Assembly: GCF_017939705.1 (NCBI RefSeq)
Contig: NZ_JAGKSQ010000007.1
Location: 62,001 to 126,000 of the forward strand
Direction: 5' to 3'
From: Halalkalibacter suaedae
Lineage (GTDB): Bacteria > Bacillota > Bacilli > Bacillales > Bacillaceae_D
Length of the DNA stretch: 64,000 nucleotides
In this document: one piece after another, positions 7,379 through 15,981 of the stretch
Layout of the letters: every line of letters starts with the position of its first letter
Position numbering within the stretch: position 1 is the first letter of the stretch
Position numbers and translations under genes: made by a program
The notes under the pieces: model-generated
What the model was told of the DNA's origin: nothing
Database searches by the model: none
The model's input: the letters and a program-made list of their open reading frames with translations, nothing else

Positions 7379-8709
7379 TTATGAAACCTTAAATTGACTA
7401 ATTTCAACATTCAAGTCATCAGCTAATTGGTATAAGTCTTTTGATGACTCTGAAACAAGCTCGGTCGATGCAAGCTGCTCCTGGCCAGAGGCTGAGATTT
7501 CCTCCGTACTCGCAGCGAAATCCTCGGCTGTATTAGCCATGTTTTGAATCTGGTTTGAGATGGTCTTTGATTTTTCATTTATTGTATCAATGGCAATGGC
7601 TGTATGCTTAAAGCTATCTACAATATTATCGTACGTGATTTTTATTTTGCTAAATGCTGATTCTGTTATTTTGAGTGCATCCTTTTGTTCCTGAATCAAG
7701 GAACTTGAGGTACTAATATTTGTAACAGCAGCATTTGATTTCTCAGTTGTTGTGACAATTAATTCAGTAATTTCCTTTGCTGATTTTGAAGACTGCTCAG
7801 CTAATTTTCTAATTTCCTTCGCAACAACTGCAAATCCTCTCCCTGCATCTCCGGCTCGACTAGCTTCGATCGAGGCATTTAATGCTAGCAAATTCGTTTG
7901 TTCAGAGATTGAGGTACAATGCCACTAACATTTTCGATGACCTCACTTAGCTCTTTAATGGATTGATTAGCTTCAGTAGAAACATTAATATTTTGATCCA
8001 TTTTTATAATTTGTAAATCAATTGTCTTTTGTCCCTCGATCACGGCATCAAGTGAAGCAACTGCCTGATCAGCACCTGATGAAGCTTCATCCGTGATATG
8101 TTCAATAAGCTTTACCATCTCTAACAGCGATTCATTAATATCATTAATGGTTTCTGATTGCTCGTTATTACCAATCGCAATACTATCAATTGTTGAGACA
8201 ACCTGACCGATCGAAATGGCGTTTTCTTCTGTTCTTTTTGTTAAGTCATTAGAATGAGTGGTGACTGTTGATGAAATGTCCTGTAGTCTCATGACCATCT
8301 CCCTCAGTACCTTTCTTGTTTCCCTGAAAGCCAAAGCCATCTGTCCTATTTCGTCTTTTGTCATTACTTTCTCTATAGCTTGTTCATGATCCTCACGTAA
8401 ATCGAGCTTGGATGTTCTTTCAACAATATCAGTCATTGTTAAAATAGGTTTTGAAATTATTTTTCCTAATATATATGAAAGAATAACTCCAATTACTAAT
8501 GAAATAGCTAACCCAATTAAAATAGGAGTTGGAAGAAGGAAGCCTCCTTGTACTGTAGCTACGGCATCAGTAGTCTCTTCAATAGGTGCCGTCGCAGTCC
8601 CGCCCCTCATAACTAATGAACCAATGACATTAATGGATGCAACAATAATTGAATTAATTAATGATAAAAGAATAATTTTAGTAGAAATCTTAGTGTTTGT
8701 TTCCTCCAA
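7379..8709 (-). pseudogene. Methyl-accepting chemotaxis protein, frameshifted
   Basis: Two overlapping frames together make one chemoreceptor. The upstream part (8709-7885) has two membrane helices separated by a short periplasmic-side loop of about 25 residues, a HAMP domain (ISKPILTMTDIVERTSKLDL) and the first signalling helix. The downstream part (7891-7379) has the signalling hairpin ([21 protein letters not shown]) and the return helix. The join falls in a conserved segment: the - strand reads GTACCTCAATCTCTGAACAA, and one extra base after GTA would restore Val-Thr-Ser-Ile-Ser-Glu-Gln. So a single base is missing near 7914. It may be a recent mutation or a sequencing error; no other lesion is seen. 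The small sensing loop suggests a membrane- or energy-state sensor. Confidence 0.85.
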
Positions 8710-8718
8710 GTAAGTAGA

Positions 8719-9675
8719 TTAATTAAGTGAATAAGTCGAATTTAGATTGTATATAGTCCTTCTTTTAGATTGCAATGAACTGATTTTGCTATCTCGCTCT
8801 AATACGTTAAAAAAGGCATCAACAACGTATGGATCAAACTGTGTACTCTTATGCTGTTGAAGTTCATCAAGAACCGAGGTCCAGTCTGCCTGTGTTCGGT
8901 AATTTCTTCTTGATGTCATTGCGTCAAAAGCATCTGCGACAGCCATAATTCTAGCTTCAAGTGGTATTGCATTCCCCTTTAAACCATGAGGATAGCCAGT
9001 ACCATCGAATCGCTCATGATGATATTGGATCATGTTTAAGATGCCGCTCTGTTTAAAACGATGGATATGCTTAACTAAATTAAAGCCTATGACGGGGTGC
9101 TGCTTAATCTGATCATACTCTTGATCAGTTAATGCAGATGGTTTGTTTAAAACGGCTTCTGGAATGCCAATTTTTCCAATATCATGAAGCAGGCCACCAT
9201 AATAAATATTTTCACAAACTCTTCTCGGAAGCTTCATTTCTAGTGCGATCTTTTTTGAGTAATCTGCGACATTTTGAGAGTGAAATGCTGTGTATTCATC
9301 TCTTGAGTCTAGTGATTTTGCTAAACTATTAATAAGGTCAATTGTGCTTTTTTTCTCATTAAAATATTTTTCAAGCAATGTCACAATAAAAGCGGCAGTC
9401 ACAAATGATGTGAACCAATGAAAGAAAAACATATGTAGATTCATATGTGAAAAATTCGGCTCACCTAGAAGGGCAATAAAGCCACTAGAGATCGCTTGGA
9501 TCGATAGCTTCCGAAATGACAATGCAGAAAACGTTAAGATAATAAGATTAATTCCAAAGCTCAAATCTCTGTTATCAAAGAATTGGTTAGCATAGAAGTA
9601 GATAGGAATCATCAGAAGAAATAACCAACGGTAAATATATGTTTTTTCTATTAGTAAAGATAATCTGGATTTCAA
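8719..9675 (-). CDS. Membrane-anchored HD-GYP phosphodiesterase
   Basis: A 318-residue protein with an N-terminal membrane domain (about residues 15-105, four or five helices) and a C-terminal HD-GYP domain. The metal and catalytic motifs are intact: HS at 132-133, LLHDIGKIGIP (HD at 164-165), and HHERFDGTGYP at 219-229 with the complete GYP. The domain hydrolyses cyclic di-GMP, or related cyclic dinucleotides. The start is TTG 9675, preceded by AAAGGAG. It lies 9 bases upstream of the chemoreceptor on the same strand, so the two are probably co-transcribed. Two AAGG half-sites with an 11-bp period lie about 50 bases upstream and match sites at the VTC and beta-helix lipoprotein promoters, which suggests control by the nearby response regulator. 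Confidence 0.88.
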   Translation of the reverse strand: MKSRLSLLIEKTYIYRWLFLLMIPIYFYANQFFDNRDLSFGINLIILTFSALSFRKLSIQAISSGFIALLGEPNFSHMNLHMFFFHWFTSFVTAAFIVTLLEKYFNEKKSTIDLINSLAKSLDSRDEYTAFHSQNVADYSKKIALEMKLPRRVCENIYYGGLLHDIGKIGIPEAVLNKPSALTDQEYDQIKQHPVIGFNLVKHIHRFKQSGILNMIQYHHERFDGTGYPHGLKGNAIPLEARIMAVADAFDAMTSRRNYRTQADWTSVLDELQQHKSTQFDPYVVDAFFNVLERDSKISSLQSKRRTIYNLNSTYSLN

Positions 9676-9726
9676 TCAGGCTCGACTCCTTTGAAGTGGT
9701 TTCCTATTAGTAATATAGGTTGCAAA

Positions 9727-9743
9727 CCTTAAAAGAACCTTAA
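9727..9743 (-). promoter_or_regulatory. Paired TTAAGG response-regulator site upstream of HD-GYP gene
   Basis: CCTTAA occurs at 9727-9732 and again at 9738-9743, an 11-bp period. On the - strand it reads TTAAGGTTCTTTTAAGG, pointing to the HD-GYP gene. The same arrangement occurs at 13707 and 15899. Tandem half-sites with 11-bp spacing are typical of OmpR/PhoB-family regulators. It also lies about 100 bases upstream of the catalase, which could be a second target. Confidence 0.55.
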
Positions 9744-9845
9744 GCCAATATTTAGGATGCCGATTCAAACTAATCATGTTTGCTCATTTATTAATTGGGG
9801 TAACTGGTAGTAGTGAGGATTTATTTTTAAGAAGGAGGATGAATA

Positions 9846-11894
9846 ATGAGCGATAAGCGTCGAGTTAACCAAAGTAGTAAAGAAGAACAATTGGACAAGT
9901 TCACAGTAGATGATCAAGGAAAAGATCTGACGACGAATCAAGGCTTGAAGGTGTCTGAAGATGAATTTTCTTTGAAAGCTGGTGAACGTGGCCCGACTTT
10001 AATGGAAGACTTCCATTTCCGTGAAAAAATGACTCATTTTGACCATGAACGAATCCCTGAACGGATTGTCCATGCACGTGGTTATGCTGCTCATGGTGAG
10101 TTTGAAGTGTATGAGTCAATGAAAGAATATACGAAGGCAGGGTTTTTACAGGATCCTAACAAAAAAACACCAGTTTTTGTTCGGTTTTCAACCGTTGCTG
10201 GTTCACGTGGGTCTGGCGAACTAGCAAGAGATGCCCGTGGCTTCTCTACAAAATTTTATACAGAGGAAGGCAATTATGACTTAGTTGGTAATAATATTCC
10301 TGTCTTTTTCATTCAAGATGCGATCAAATTTCCTGATTTGGTTCATGCCCTTAAGCCTGAGCCACATAATGAAATGCCACAAGCGGCTTCTGCTCATGAT
10401 ACCTTTTGGGATTTCATTGCAAACAATCAAGAATCAGCTCATATGATTATGTGGGCAATGTCAGATCGTGCGATACCGAGGAGCTTTCGAATGATGGAAG
10501 GCTTTGGGGTTCATACATTTCGCTTTGTGAATGAAGAAGGTAGAGCTCATTTTGTGAAATTCCATTGGAAGCCTGTTCTTGGAACCCATTCTGTCGTTTG
10601 GGATGAGGCTCAAAAGCTTAACGGGAAAGACCCTGACTTCCATCGTCGCGACCTATGGGAAGCAATTGAAAACGGCGATTATCCAGAATATGAATTAGGT
10701 GTGCAAATTCTAGCTGAGGAAGATGAATTTAAGTTTGATTTTGATATTCTAGATCCGACGAAGCTTTGGCCAGAGGAAGACATCCCGGTCAAACGTATTG
10801 GAAAGATGACATTAAATCGTAATGTTGATAATGTATTTGCTGAAACGGAGCAAGTTGCCTTTCACCCAGGTCACGTCGTACCAGGAATTGATTTCTCAAA
10901 TGATCCATTACTACAAGGGCGCTTATTCTCTTATACAGATACACAATTAATTCGTCTCGGTGGGCCGAATTTTCATGAGTTACCAATTAACCGTCCTGTC
11001 TGTCCGTTCCATAACAATCAGCGTGATGGATATGGTCGTCAAACAATTAACAAGGGACCGGTTAGCTATCACCAAAATTCTCTAGCAAATAATACACCAA
11101 GACCAGTAAGTGAGGCTGAGGGTGGTTATAAGCATTATCAAGAGAAAATGGAAGGTCATAAAGTAAGGGCTCGAAGCCAAAGCTTTGAAGATCACTTTTC
11201 TCAAGCGACTTTGTTCTGGAATAGCATGAGTGAAACTGAGAAAGGCCATATTATTCAAGCCTTCAGTTTCGAGCTTGGTAAAGTGAAGAGCAAATCCGTA
11301 CAGCAACAAGTAGTGGATATGTTTGGACATGTTAGTAATAGACTTGCGACAACGGTTGCTGAAGCAATTGGGGCAACACCACCACAGGTAGAGGATAGTG
11401 GGGTAACCAAAGCATCGGCTGCTTTAAGTCAGCTGAATACGAAGATGAAGCCAGCTACTCGTAAGGTTGCGGTTCTTATTGATCACGACTTTGATGAGAG
11501 TGTTGTTAATCCAGTGTTGGAGAACTTAAAGGATGTTGGAGCACAGCCCGAGTTTGTAAGTGGAAAGTTAGGAATGGTAAAAGGAAGTAATGGGAAAGAG
11601 ATTGAAATTAATCATACGTTACTAACTGCAGATTCTGTATTGTTCGATGCTATTTATATCGTTGGTCCATTTAACGAGAACAGTACCTTTTACAAGCAAA
11701 CCTTACCGTTTGTTAAAGAAGCTTATACACACTTCAAACCAATTGGTGCAACAGAAGAAGGTAAAAGCATACTTATCTCAAACCAAATTGAGCAGGGCCA
11801 AGGTGTAATTTACGGCCTAGAGCAAAAGGAATTCTCAGAGAAGTTTATTGATGCAATTTCTGCACATAGACATTGGGATCGTCAAGTCGTTTAA
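9846..11894 (+). CDS. katE: Large-subunit (clade 2, HPII-type) catalase
   Basis: A 682-residue haem catalase that dismutates hydrogen peroxide. The core (about residues 25-505) has the distal His76 in RIVHARGYAAHGEFE, the distal Asn in DLVGNNIPVFF and the proximal Tyr in RLFSYTDTQLIRLGG. The C-terminal extension (about 530-682, KVAVLIDHDFDESVV) is the flavodoxin/amidotransferase-like domain found only in the large clade 2 enzymes. Length agrees with B. subtilis KatE (about 686). AAGGAGG lies 6 bases before the ATG. It is monocistronic, ending in a strong terminator. In Bacillus this enzyme is a sigma-B general-stress protein; no sigma-B promoter was firmly identified here. Confidence 0.96.
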   Translation: MSDKRRVNQSSKEEQLDKFTVDDQGKDLTTNQGLKVSEDEFSLKAGERGPTLMEDFHFREKMTHFDHERIPERIVHARGYAAHGEFEVYESMKEYTKAGFLQDPNKKTPVFVRFSTVAGSRGSGELARDARGFSTKFYTEEGNYDLVGNNIPVFFIQDAIKFPDLVHALKPEPHNEMPQAASAHDTFWDFIANNQESAHMIMWAMSDRAIPRSFRMMEGFGVHTFRFVNEEGRAHFVKFHWKPVLGTHSVVWDEAQKLNGKDPDFHRRDLWEAIENGDYPEYELGVQILAEEDEFKFDFDILDPTKLWPEEDIPVKRIGKMTLNRNVDNVFAETEQVAFHPGHVVPGIDFSNDPLLQGRLFSYTDTQLIRLGGPNFHELPINRPVCPFHNNQRDGYGRQTINKGPVSYHQNSLANNTPRPVSEAEGGYKHYQEKMEGHKVRARSQSFEDHFSQATLFWNSMSETEKGHIIQAFSFELGKVKSKSVQQQVVDMFGHVSNRLATTVAEAIGATPPQVEDSGVTKASAALSQLNTKMKPATRKVAVLIDHDFDESVVNPVLENLKDVGAQPEFVSGKLGMVKGSNGKEIEINHTLLTADSVLFDAIYIVGPFNENSTFYKQTLPFVKEAYTHFKPIGATEEGKSILISNQIEQGQGVIYGLEQKEFSEKFIDAISAHRHWDRQVV

Positions 11895-11901
11895 ATATTG
11901 A

Positions 11902-11944
11902 GAAGGGTGACTCAGGGCAATGCTTTTTGAGTCACCCTTCTTTT
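11902..11944 (+). terminator. Terminator after the catalase gene
   Basis: GAAGGGTGACTCA pairs with TGAGTCACCCTTC (13 bp) and is followed by TTTTCT. It lies 8 bases after the stop codon. Confidence 0.9.
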
Positions 11945-11951
11945 CTATCTC

Positions 11952-12080
11952 TTACTTGTTTGTGCTATGCTGTTTATTTGGTAATTTACGATTTGCGTGG
12001 GCTTTCCCTTGGCGTTTTTCGTTTTGCTTAGCTTTTTGCTGATCTTCATGTAACTTCTCAACAAATTCATGAGTATCCAT
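11952..12080 (-). CDS. DUF4023 small protein
   Basis: A 42-residue, very hydrophilic protein that begins MDTHEFVEKLHEDQQKAKQN and ends in LPNKQHSTNK, the pattern of the DUF4023 family of small Bacillaceae proteins of unknown function. AAGGAGG precedes the ATG at 12080 by eight bases. It stands alone, convergent with the catalase and sharing the terminator region. It has no membrane segment and many Lys and Gln residues. The function is unknown. Confidence 0.8.
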   Translation of the reverse strand: MDTHEFVEKLHEDQQKAKQNEKRQGKAHANRKLPNKQHSTNK

Positions 12081-12226
12081 TAGAAACCCTCCTTCGAAAT
12101 CATTCATTGTTAATTTCCCTCAAAAATCATCGTCAATGCATGTAAGTAACTGGAATCGATTGAAGTGAGTGATTATTACAAAATGATTCATACTAGGAGT
12201 AACAAAGATCAAATCAAATACCAGAC

Positions 12227-12910
12227 TTATGCTGTGAAATTACCGTCATAGCTTAGCATGATTGCTGACTTTACTCCGTCTATTGTTGAAATATGGTTAA
12301 TAAAGTCCATGTCGGCTTCCTTTACTCTAATTTCGTAAGTGACTTCATAGTCATCACCTGGCATCACTGATTTTGATTTTATGACATGTTTTTTTGTGTG
12401 GCCTGAGACAACGTGCTGTAATGAGTTTTCAACGGAAATATCTTCATATTTAATAACAAGCAAATAGGGATTTTCAATTGTAATTTTATTAATAAAGATG
12501 ATAAAAACAAGTCCAATTAAGATTGATCCAACAATGGCTAGTGGAATGAAGCCAGCTCCGCATAGAATTCCTGCAACAATTGCCCAAAACATATAGACGA
12601 TATCAATCGGATCTTTAATTGGTGTGCGAAAGCGGACAATCGACAGGGCTCCAACCATCCCGAGTGAAAGCAAAACATTCGATGAGATTCCCATAATAAT
12701 TAAGGCAGTAGCCATAGTCATAATAATTAACGAAATATTATACGTATGGGAATAGATGACTCCTGAGAATGTCTTTTTATATACAAAATAAACGAACAAT
12801 CCGACTACAAATGCCACTAGTAATCCAATCAGTGAATCAACAATTGAAAAGCTACTCGTTTTCTCTAAAATACTTGATTTGAAAATATCATTAAAATTTA
12901 TACTATCCAT
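12227..12910 (-). CDS. DUF4956 membrane protein, partner of VTC-domain protein
   Basis: A 227-residue protein with four predicted membrane helices (about residues 20-145) containing the family segment SLGMVGALSIVRFRTPIKDP, then a soluble C-terminal domain of about 80 residues. DUF4956 proteins almost always sit beside VTC-domain proteins, as here (45 bases downstream on the same strand), and are thought to act together on an anionic or surface polymer. The start at 12910 is preferred over ATG 12916 because the GGAGG is too close to the latter. The operon is preceded by paired TTAAGG half-sites. Confidence 0.85.
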   Translation of the reverse strand: MDSINFNDIFKSSILEKTSSFSIVDSLIGLLVAFVVGLFVYFVYKKTFSGVIYSHTYNISLIIMTMATALIIMGISSNVLLSLGMVGALSIVRFRTPIKDPIDIVYMFWAIVAGILCGAGFIPLAIVGSILIGLVFIIFINKITIENPYLLVIKYEDISVENSLQHVVSGHTKKHVIKSKSVMPGDDYEVTYEIRVKEADMDFINHISTIDGVKSAIMLSYDGNFTA

Positions 12911-12955
12911 TTTCATTTCCTCCAGTAGATGATCGTCTTTAATCTGAATTAAGTA

Positions 12956-13648
12956 TTAACCGTACATTCGGCTTATTTGGTATTTTGAATACGTTCCAAG
13001 ACGTCTGTCTCCTACCTGTAATAGCTGCTTAATGATAGTTGGAATATATTCATCGAATTTCACCTCAAGAATGACGATATCGGAGTTCGTTTCCACCATA
13101 GCCAAATCAGGGTTAAGTACGTCATTATTACGAAAGCTTGTTTTAATCGAACTATCAAAGGTGACACGGACATTCCCATACTTGTAAATGAAAACTTCCC
13201 GTTCATAATCAACAACAGTAATTGGCTTAATCTGGTATAAACTCATTTGATAATATAATTCTTGAATAAGTGGTCTTGAATCAAACTCCATCCAATCGAT
13301 ATGACCACTTCTCATTTGTTCATACTCAGCAGCTGTAATTCGGCAATTTTGCTTATACGTTAAGTTATTACGCTTGCTCTTTTTTTCTAAGTTCATATAG
13401 GACGTATTTAAATCATAGAGTCGTACTCGAAACTTATCTCGTTCGTAAAAGCCTTCTTTCTTTTGGGTAAGGACCTTATTATCGAAGTTATCGAAGTAGA
13501 CACTTCGGATTAAATAGGTTCCTTTACTATTAGCATGTGGATCCAAGTCCATATAATGTTTCAGCTTATTTCTAAGTAGATAACAATCCATTTTTGAGAT
13601 CTCATGCTTTAATTCTCTGCGTCCTTTCAAACCAGTTAAACTACTCAT
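12956..13648 (-). CDS. VTC-domain (polyphosphate polymerase-like) protein
   Basis: A 230-residue protein of the VTC/CYTH tunnel-fold type. Seen are the RRELKHEIS strand that opens the fold, the SVYFDNFDNKVL strand, the Arg/Lys-rich FRVRLYD segment and the metal-binding VILEVKFDEYIP segment. In yeast Vtc4 this fold polymerises phosphate from ATP; in Bacillaceae the substrate of the stand-alone domain is not established. The start at 13648 (MSSLTGLKG) follows GAAAGAGG at about ten bases; a longer TTG-initiated frame to 13705 runs into the regulatory half-sites and is rejected. First gene of the operon with the DUF4956 protein. Confidence 0.85.
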   Translation of the reverse strand: MSSLTGLKGRRELKHEISKMDCYLLRNKLKHYMDLDPHANSKGTYLIRSVYFDNFDNKVLTQKKEGFYERDKFRVRLYDLNTSYMNLEKKSKRNNLTYKQNCRITAAEYEQMRSGHIDWMEFDSRPLIQELYYQMSLYQIKPITVVDYEREVFIYKYGNVRVTFDSSIKTSFRNNDVLNPDLAMVETNSDIVILEVKFDEYIPTIIKQLLQVGDRRLGTYSKYQISRMYG

Positions 13649-13706
13649 ATGCGGAAGCCTCTTTCCTATATTTCTTTTATGCGATGGCCTTATTATTGAG
13701 GACAAA

Positions 13707-13723
13707 CCTTAAACAAACCTTAA
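13707..13723 (-). promoter_or_regulatory. Paired TTAAGG site upstream of the VTC/DUF4956 operon
   Basis: CCTTAA at 13707-13712 and 13718-13723. On the - strand this reads TTAAGGTTTGTTTAAGG, nearly identical to the site before the beta-helix lipoprotein gene. It lies just downstream of the terminator of the two-component operon and about 60-75 bases upstream of the VTC start. Confidence 0.6.
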
Positions 13724-13774
13724 AAAAAGAGAGTGAATCAAAAGGGTTGTTTGTTAACCCTTTGATCCACTCTC
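13721..13774 (-). terminator. Terminator of the two-component operon
   Basis: GAGAGTGAATCAAAAGGGTT (13729-13748) pairs with AACCCTTTGATCCACTCTC (13756-13774). On the - strand the hairpin is followed by TTTTTTT. It separates the histidine kinase gene from the VTC operon. Confidence 0.85.
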
Positions 13775-13788
13775 GTAACTATGTTCTA

Positions 13789-15090
13789 TTATTTCGGTAA
13801 TCTCACTTTAAAGGTTGTGCCTTTATGTTGGTTCTTAAAAACAGATATTGTTCCGCCATGCTTTGTCACAATCCACTGAGCAATTGATAAGCCTAAGCCG
13901 ACACCACCAGTCTCACGAGAGCGTGCTTTATCCTCACGGTAAAAACGTTCAAAGATGGAATTCATATTTTTTTCATTGATTCCAATCCCGGTATCGGTAA
14001 CCTCGAAAACAACCTTTTGATCCTCCATATACGTTTTTACCCCGATACTGTCATGTTCACCAGTGTACTTTAAGGCGTTATCAAGAAAGATAACGAAAAG
14101 CTGATGGAGTCTGACGTCATCTGCTTCGAAAGTGACCTTGCTATTTAGGTTAAGCCAAAAATGCTTTTCCTGTGATTCTGCTATTTCAATATAAGGGGCA
14201 CAGACGCTTTTAACAAAGGAATCAAATTGAATGGTTTGTTTCGTTAATTCGGTTTCGGTTGAATCTGCCCGCGCTAGTGTTAACAAGTCAGAGGTTAGCT
14301 TAGATAATCGTCTTGTCTCAGACAAACTAAGAGCAATATTTTCGAACTTGTTGATAATTTTTTCTTCAGGCTCAGTTAGCAGTAATTCTAATTTATTTTG
14401 AATAATCGTTAACGGAGTTCGTAATTCATGCGATGCATTTTCAACGAATTCTGCTTGTTTGTTCCAGGATCTGATTATTGGCTTCATCATTTTCTTTGAT
14501 AATAGATAACTTGCAGAAATGGATAAGGTAATGAAAATGGATGAACAGATGACCATAAGCTTTCCGAAATTATTTAATATGGTTTGCTCAGCATCTGTAT
14601 TTATAATTAATTGTGTGTAAGCAACTTCTTCATTATCTTCGGTATCATTTTCAAAGAGAAGATATCTAAAGTGGTATTGGTCATTGATAACAATATTAGT
14701 AAATTGATTGAGGTTGGTTAGATTAAGCTCGTAATCCTGTAAATAATTCTCATAAAATAATGATCCGAGTTCATTTTGATTAACTAGTTCCCCTTCCTTC
14801 GTCCAGTCCAACACAATAATCCTTGGGTTTAGATTATTCTTTGGACGTTCTTCAATTGGGGGACCTTGATCCATCTCTTCATCACGCATTGGACGCTTTT
14901 CTTCCATAAACGGATCATTTAACTGCATTTCTTTGAAATTTAGTAACTCCTTATCTGTTTGAGAAAATAAGGTAGTCTGTACCTGACTGTAAATAATTAC
15001 ACTAAAGACCGTAAAAATGATCGTAAAGGCGATGAAGTTTAAAATCATAAAGGTGAGCTGCTGTTTTCTAAATACCCTATGTTTAAACAT
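13789..15090 (-). CDS. Sensor histidine kinase
   Basis: A 433-residue membrane kinase. TM1 is about residues 12-36, the extracytoplasmic region about 37-175 (rich in Asp, Glu and Pro near 60-85), TM2 about 177-198, followed directly by the dimerisation/phosphoacceptor helix with His221 in NASHELRTPLTI and an ATPase domain with DNALKYT (N box), DTGIGI (G1) and GGVGLGLSI (G2). No clear HAMP domain is present. The start at 15090 (MFKHRV) follows AAAGGTGAGG; it overlaps the response-regulator gene by 8 bases, showing translational coupling. The signal is unknown. The flanking VTC/DUF4956 and beta-helix lipoprotein genes are the probable targets. Confidence 0.92.
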   Translation of the reverse strand: MFKHRVFRKQQLTFMILNFIAFTIIFTVFSVIIYSQVQTTLFSQTDKELLNFKEMQLNDPFMEEKRPMRDEEMDQGPPIEERPKNNLNPRIIVLDWTKEGELVNQNELGSLFYENYLQDYELNLTNLNQFTNIVINDQYHFRYLLFENDTEDNEEVAYTQLIINTDAEQTILNNFGKLMVICSSIFITLSISASYLLSKKMMKPIIRSWNKQAEFVENASHELRTPLTIIQNKLELLLTEPEEKIINKFENIALSLSETRRLSKLTSDLLTLARADSTETELTKQTIQFDSFVKSVCAPYIEIAESQEKHFWLNLNSKVTFEADDVRLHQLFVIFLDNALKYTGEHDSIGVKTYMEDQKVVFEVTDTGIGINEKNMNSIFERFYREDKARSRETGGVGLGLSIAQWIVTKHGGTISVFKNQHKGTTFKVRLPK

Positions 15091-15769
15091 GATCCTCACC
15101 TTTTTCAGTGAGCATATAGCCTAAGCCACGGAAAGTTTTGATGTAGTGATCATAATGATACTTTTTTAAGGTTTTTCGTAAATTACTCGCATACACTTCA
15201 ACAACAGTTGTAGACGTATCTGATTCAAAGCCCCAGATCCGATCAAAAATTTGTTCCTTTGTAAGAATAGTGTTCTTGTTATTAATAAAGAACTCTAGTA
15301 AGTCAAACTGTTTTCCATTTAATTTAAGTGAGTTGTCACCAATGAAGGCGGTCTTTGTTTTAACATTTAGTTTCAAATCCTTAAAGGAAATGGTATGATC
15401 CTTAAATTCTCCGTTTGATCTGCGAATGATCGCTTCCAATCGTAATAAAAGCTCAGCACGATGAAATGGTTTTACTAAATAATCATCGGCTCCAACCTTA
15501 AAACCTTGAATTTTATCATCAATTCCGTCTTTAGCCGTCAAAATAATGACGGGCGTTGTAATTTGTTTTTCTCGCATTTGTTCGAGTACTTGATAGCCGT
15601 TTAAGTGTGGAAGCATTATGTCTAAAATGATGACGTCAAAAATATTCTGTTCAGCAAGAAACAACCCCTCTTCCCCGTCAAAGGCTTGTTCTATTTCAAA
15701 TAGTCCTATTGTCGTTTCTTTAATGGTTTCAGACAGTGCGTGATCGTCTTCAATAATTAGTAGCTTCAT
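15083..15769 (-). CDS. OmpR/PhoB-family response regulator
   Basis: A 228-residue regulator. The receiver domain (about 1-118) has acidic IIEDD at 5-9, phosphoacceptor Asp50 in VIILDIML, Thr in VIILTAKDG and Lys in DDYLVKPF. The winged-helix DNA-binding domain (about 130-225) ends with VEVYASNLRKTLKKY and TFRGLGYML. It is transcribed before its kinase. OmpR-type regulators bind tandem half-sites about one helical turn apart; the repeated TTAAGG pairs at 9727, 13707 and 15899, two of which flank this operon, are the best candidates for its operators. That assignment is inference. Confidence 0.93.
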   Translation of the reverse strand: MKLLIIEDDHALSETIKETTIGLFEIEQAFDGEEGLFLAEQNIFDVIILDIMLPHLNGYQVLEQMREKQITTPVIILTAKDGIDDKIQGFKVGADDYLVKPFHRAELLLRLEAIIRRSNGEFKDHTISFKDLKLNVKTKTAFIGDNSLKLNGKQFDLLEFFINNKNTILTKEQIFDRIWGFESDTSTTVVEVYASNLRKTLKKYHYDHYIKTFRGLGYMLTEKGEDHV

Positions 15770-15794
15770 TAGTAGATCTCCTATTCATTAGTAA

Positions 15795-15857
15795 GAGGCC
15801 GGGGACATAACTAAAATGTCTAACTAAAATAATGAACCAGTCTCCTTAGTTATTTTG
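15795..15857. repeat. Possible family A end remnant
   Basis: GAGGCCGGGGACATAACTAA followed by AATGTCTAACTAAAATAATG resembles the left end of the long family A element at 39178 (GAGGTTGGGACATAACTAAA). The core and right end are missing. It lies in the divergent gap between the response regulator and the lipoprotein gene. Confidence 0.5.
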
Positions 15858-15898
15858 ATTATAGGCTGAATCCAATTTATTTCAATGTTTTTTTCGTT

Positions 15899-15915
15899 TT
15901 AAGGTTTTGTTAAGG
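15899..15915 (+). promoter_or_regulatory. Paired TTAAGG site upstream of the beta-helix lipoprotein
   Basis: TTAAGGTTTTGTTAAGG: half-sites at 15899-15904 and 15910-15915, period 11 bp, about 70 bases before the lipoprotein start and in the direction of that gene. Closest relative is the site at 13707. Confidence 0.6.
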
Positions 15916-15981
15916 TTCGTCTCTAATAATAGGTCGTGGAAGGTCACATTCCTATTACTAGATCCTAGAGGAGACGAGAAT

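Noticed and set aside
7379-8709. Two independent chemoreceptor genes
   Set aside because: The fragments join within a conserved signalling segment and overlap in opposite frames; one missing base explains both.
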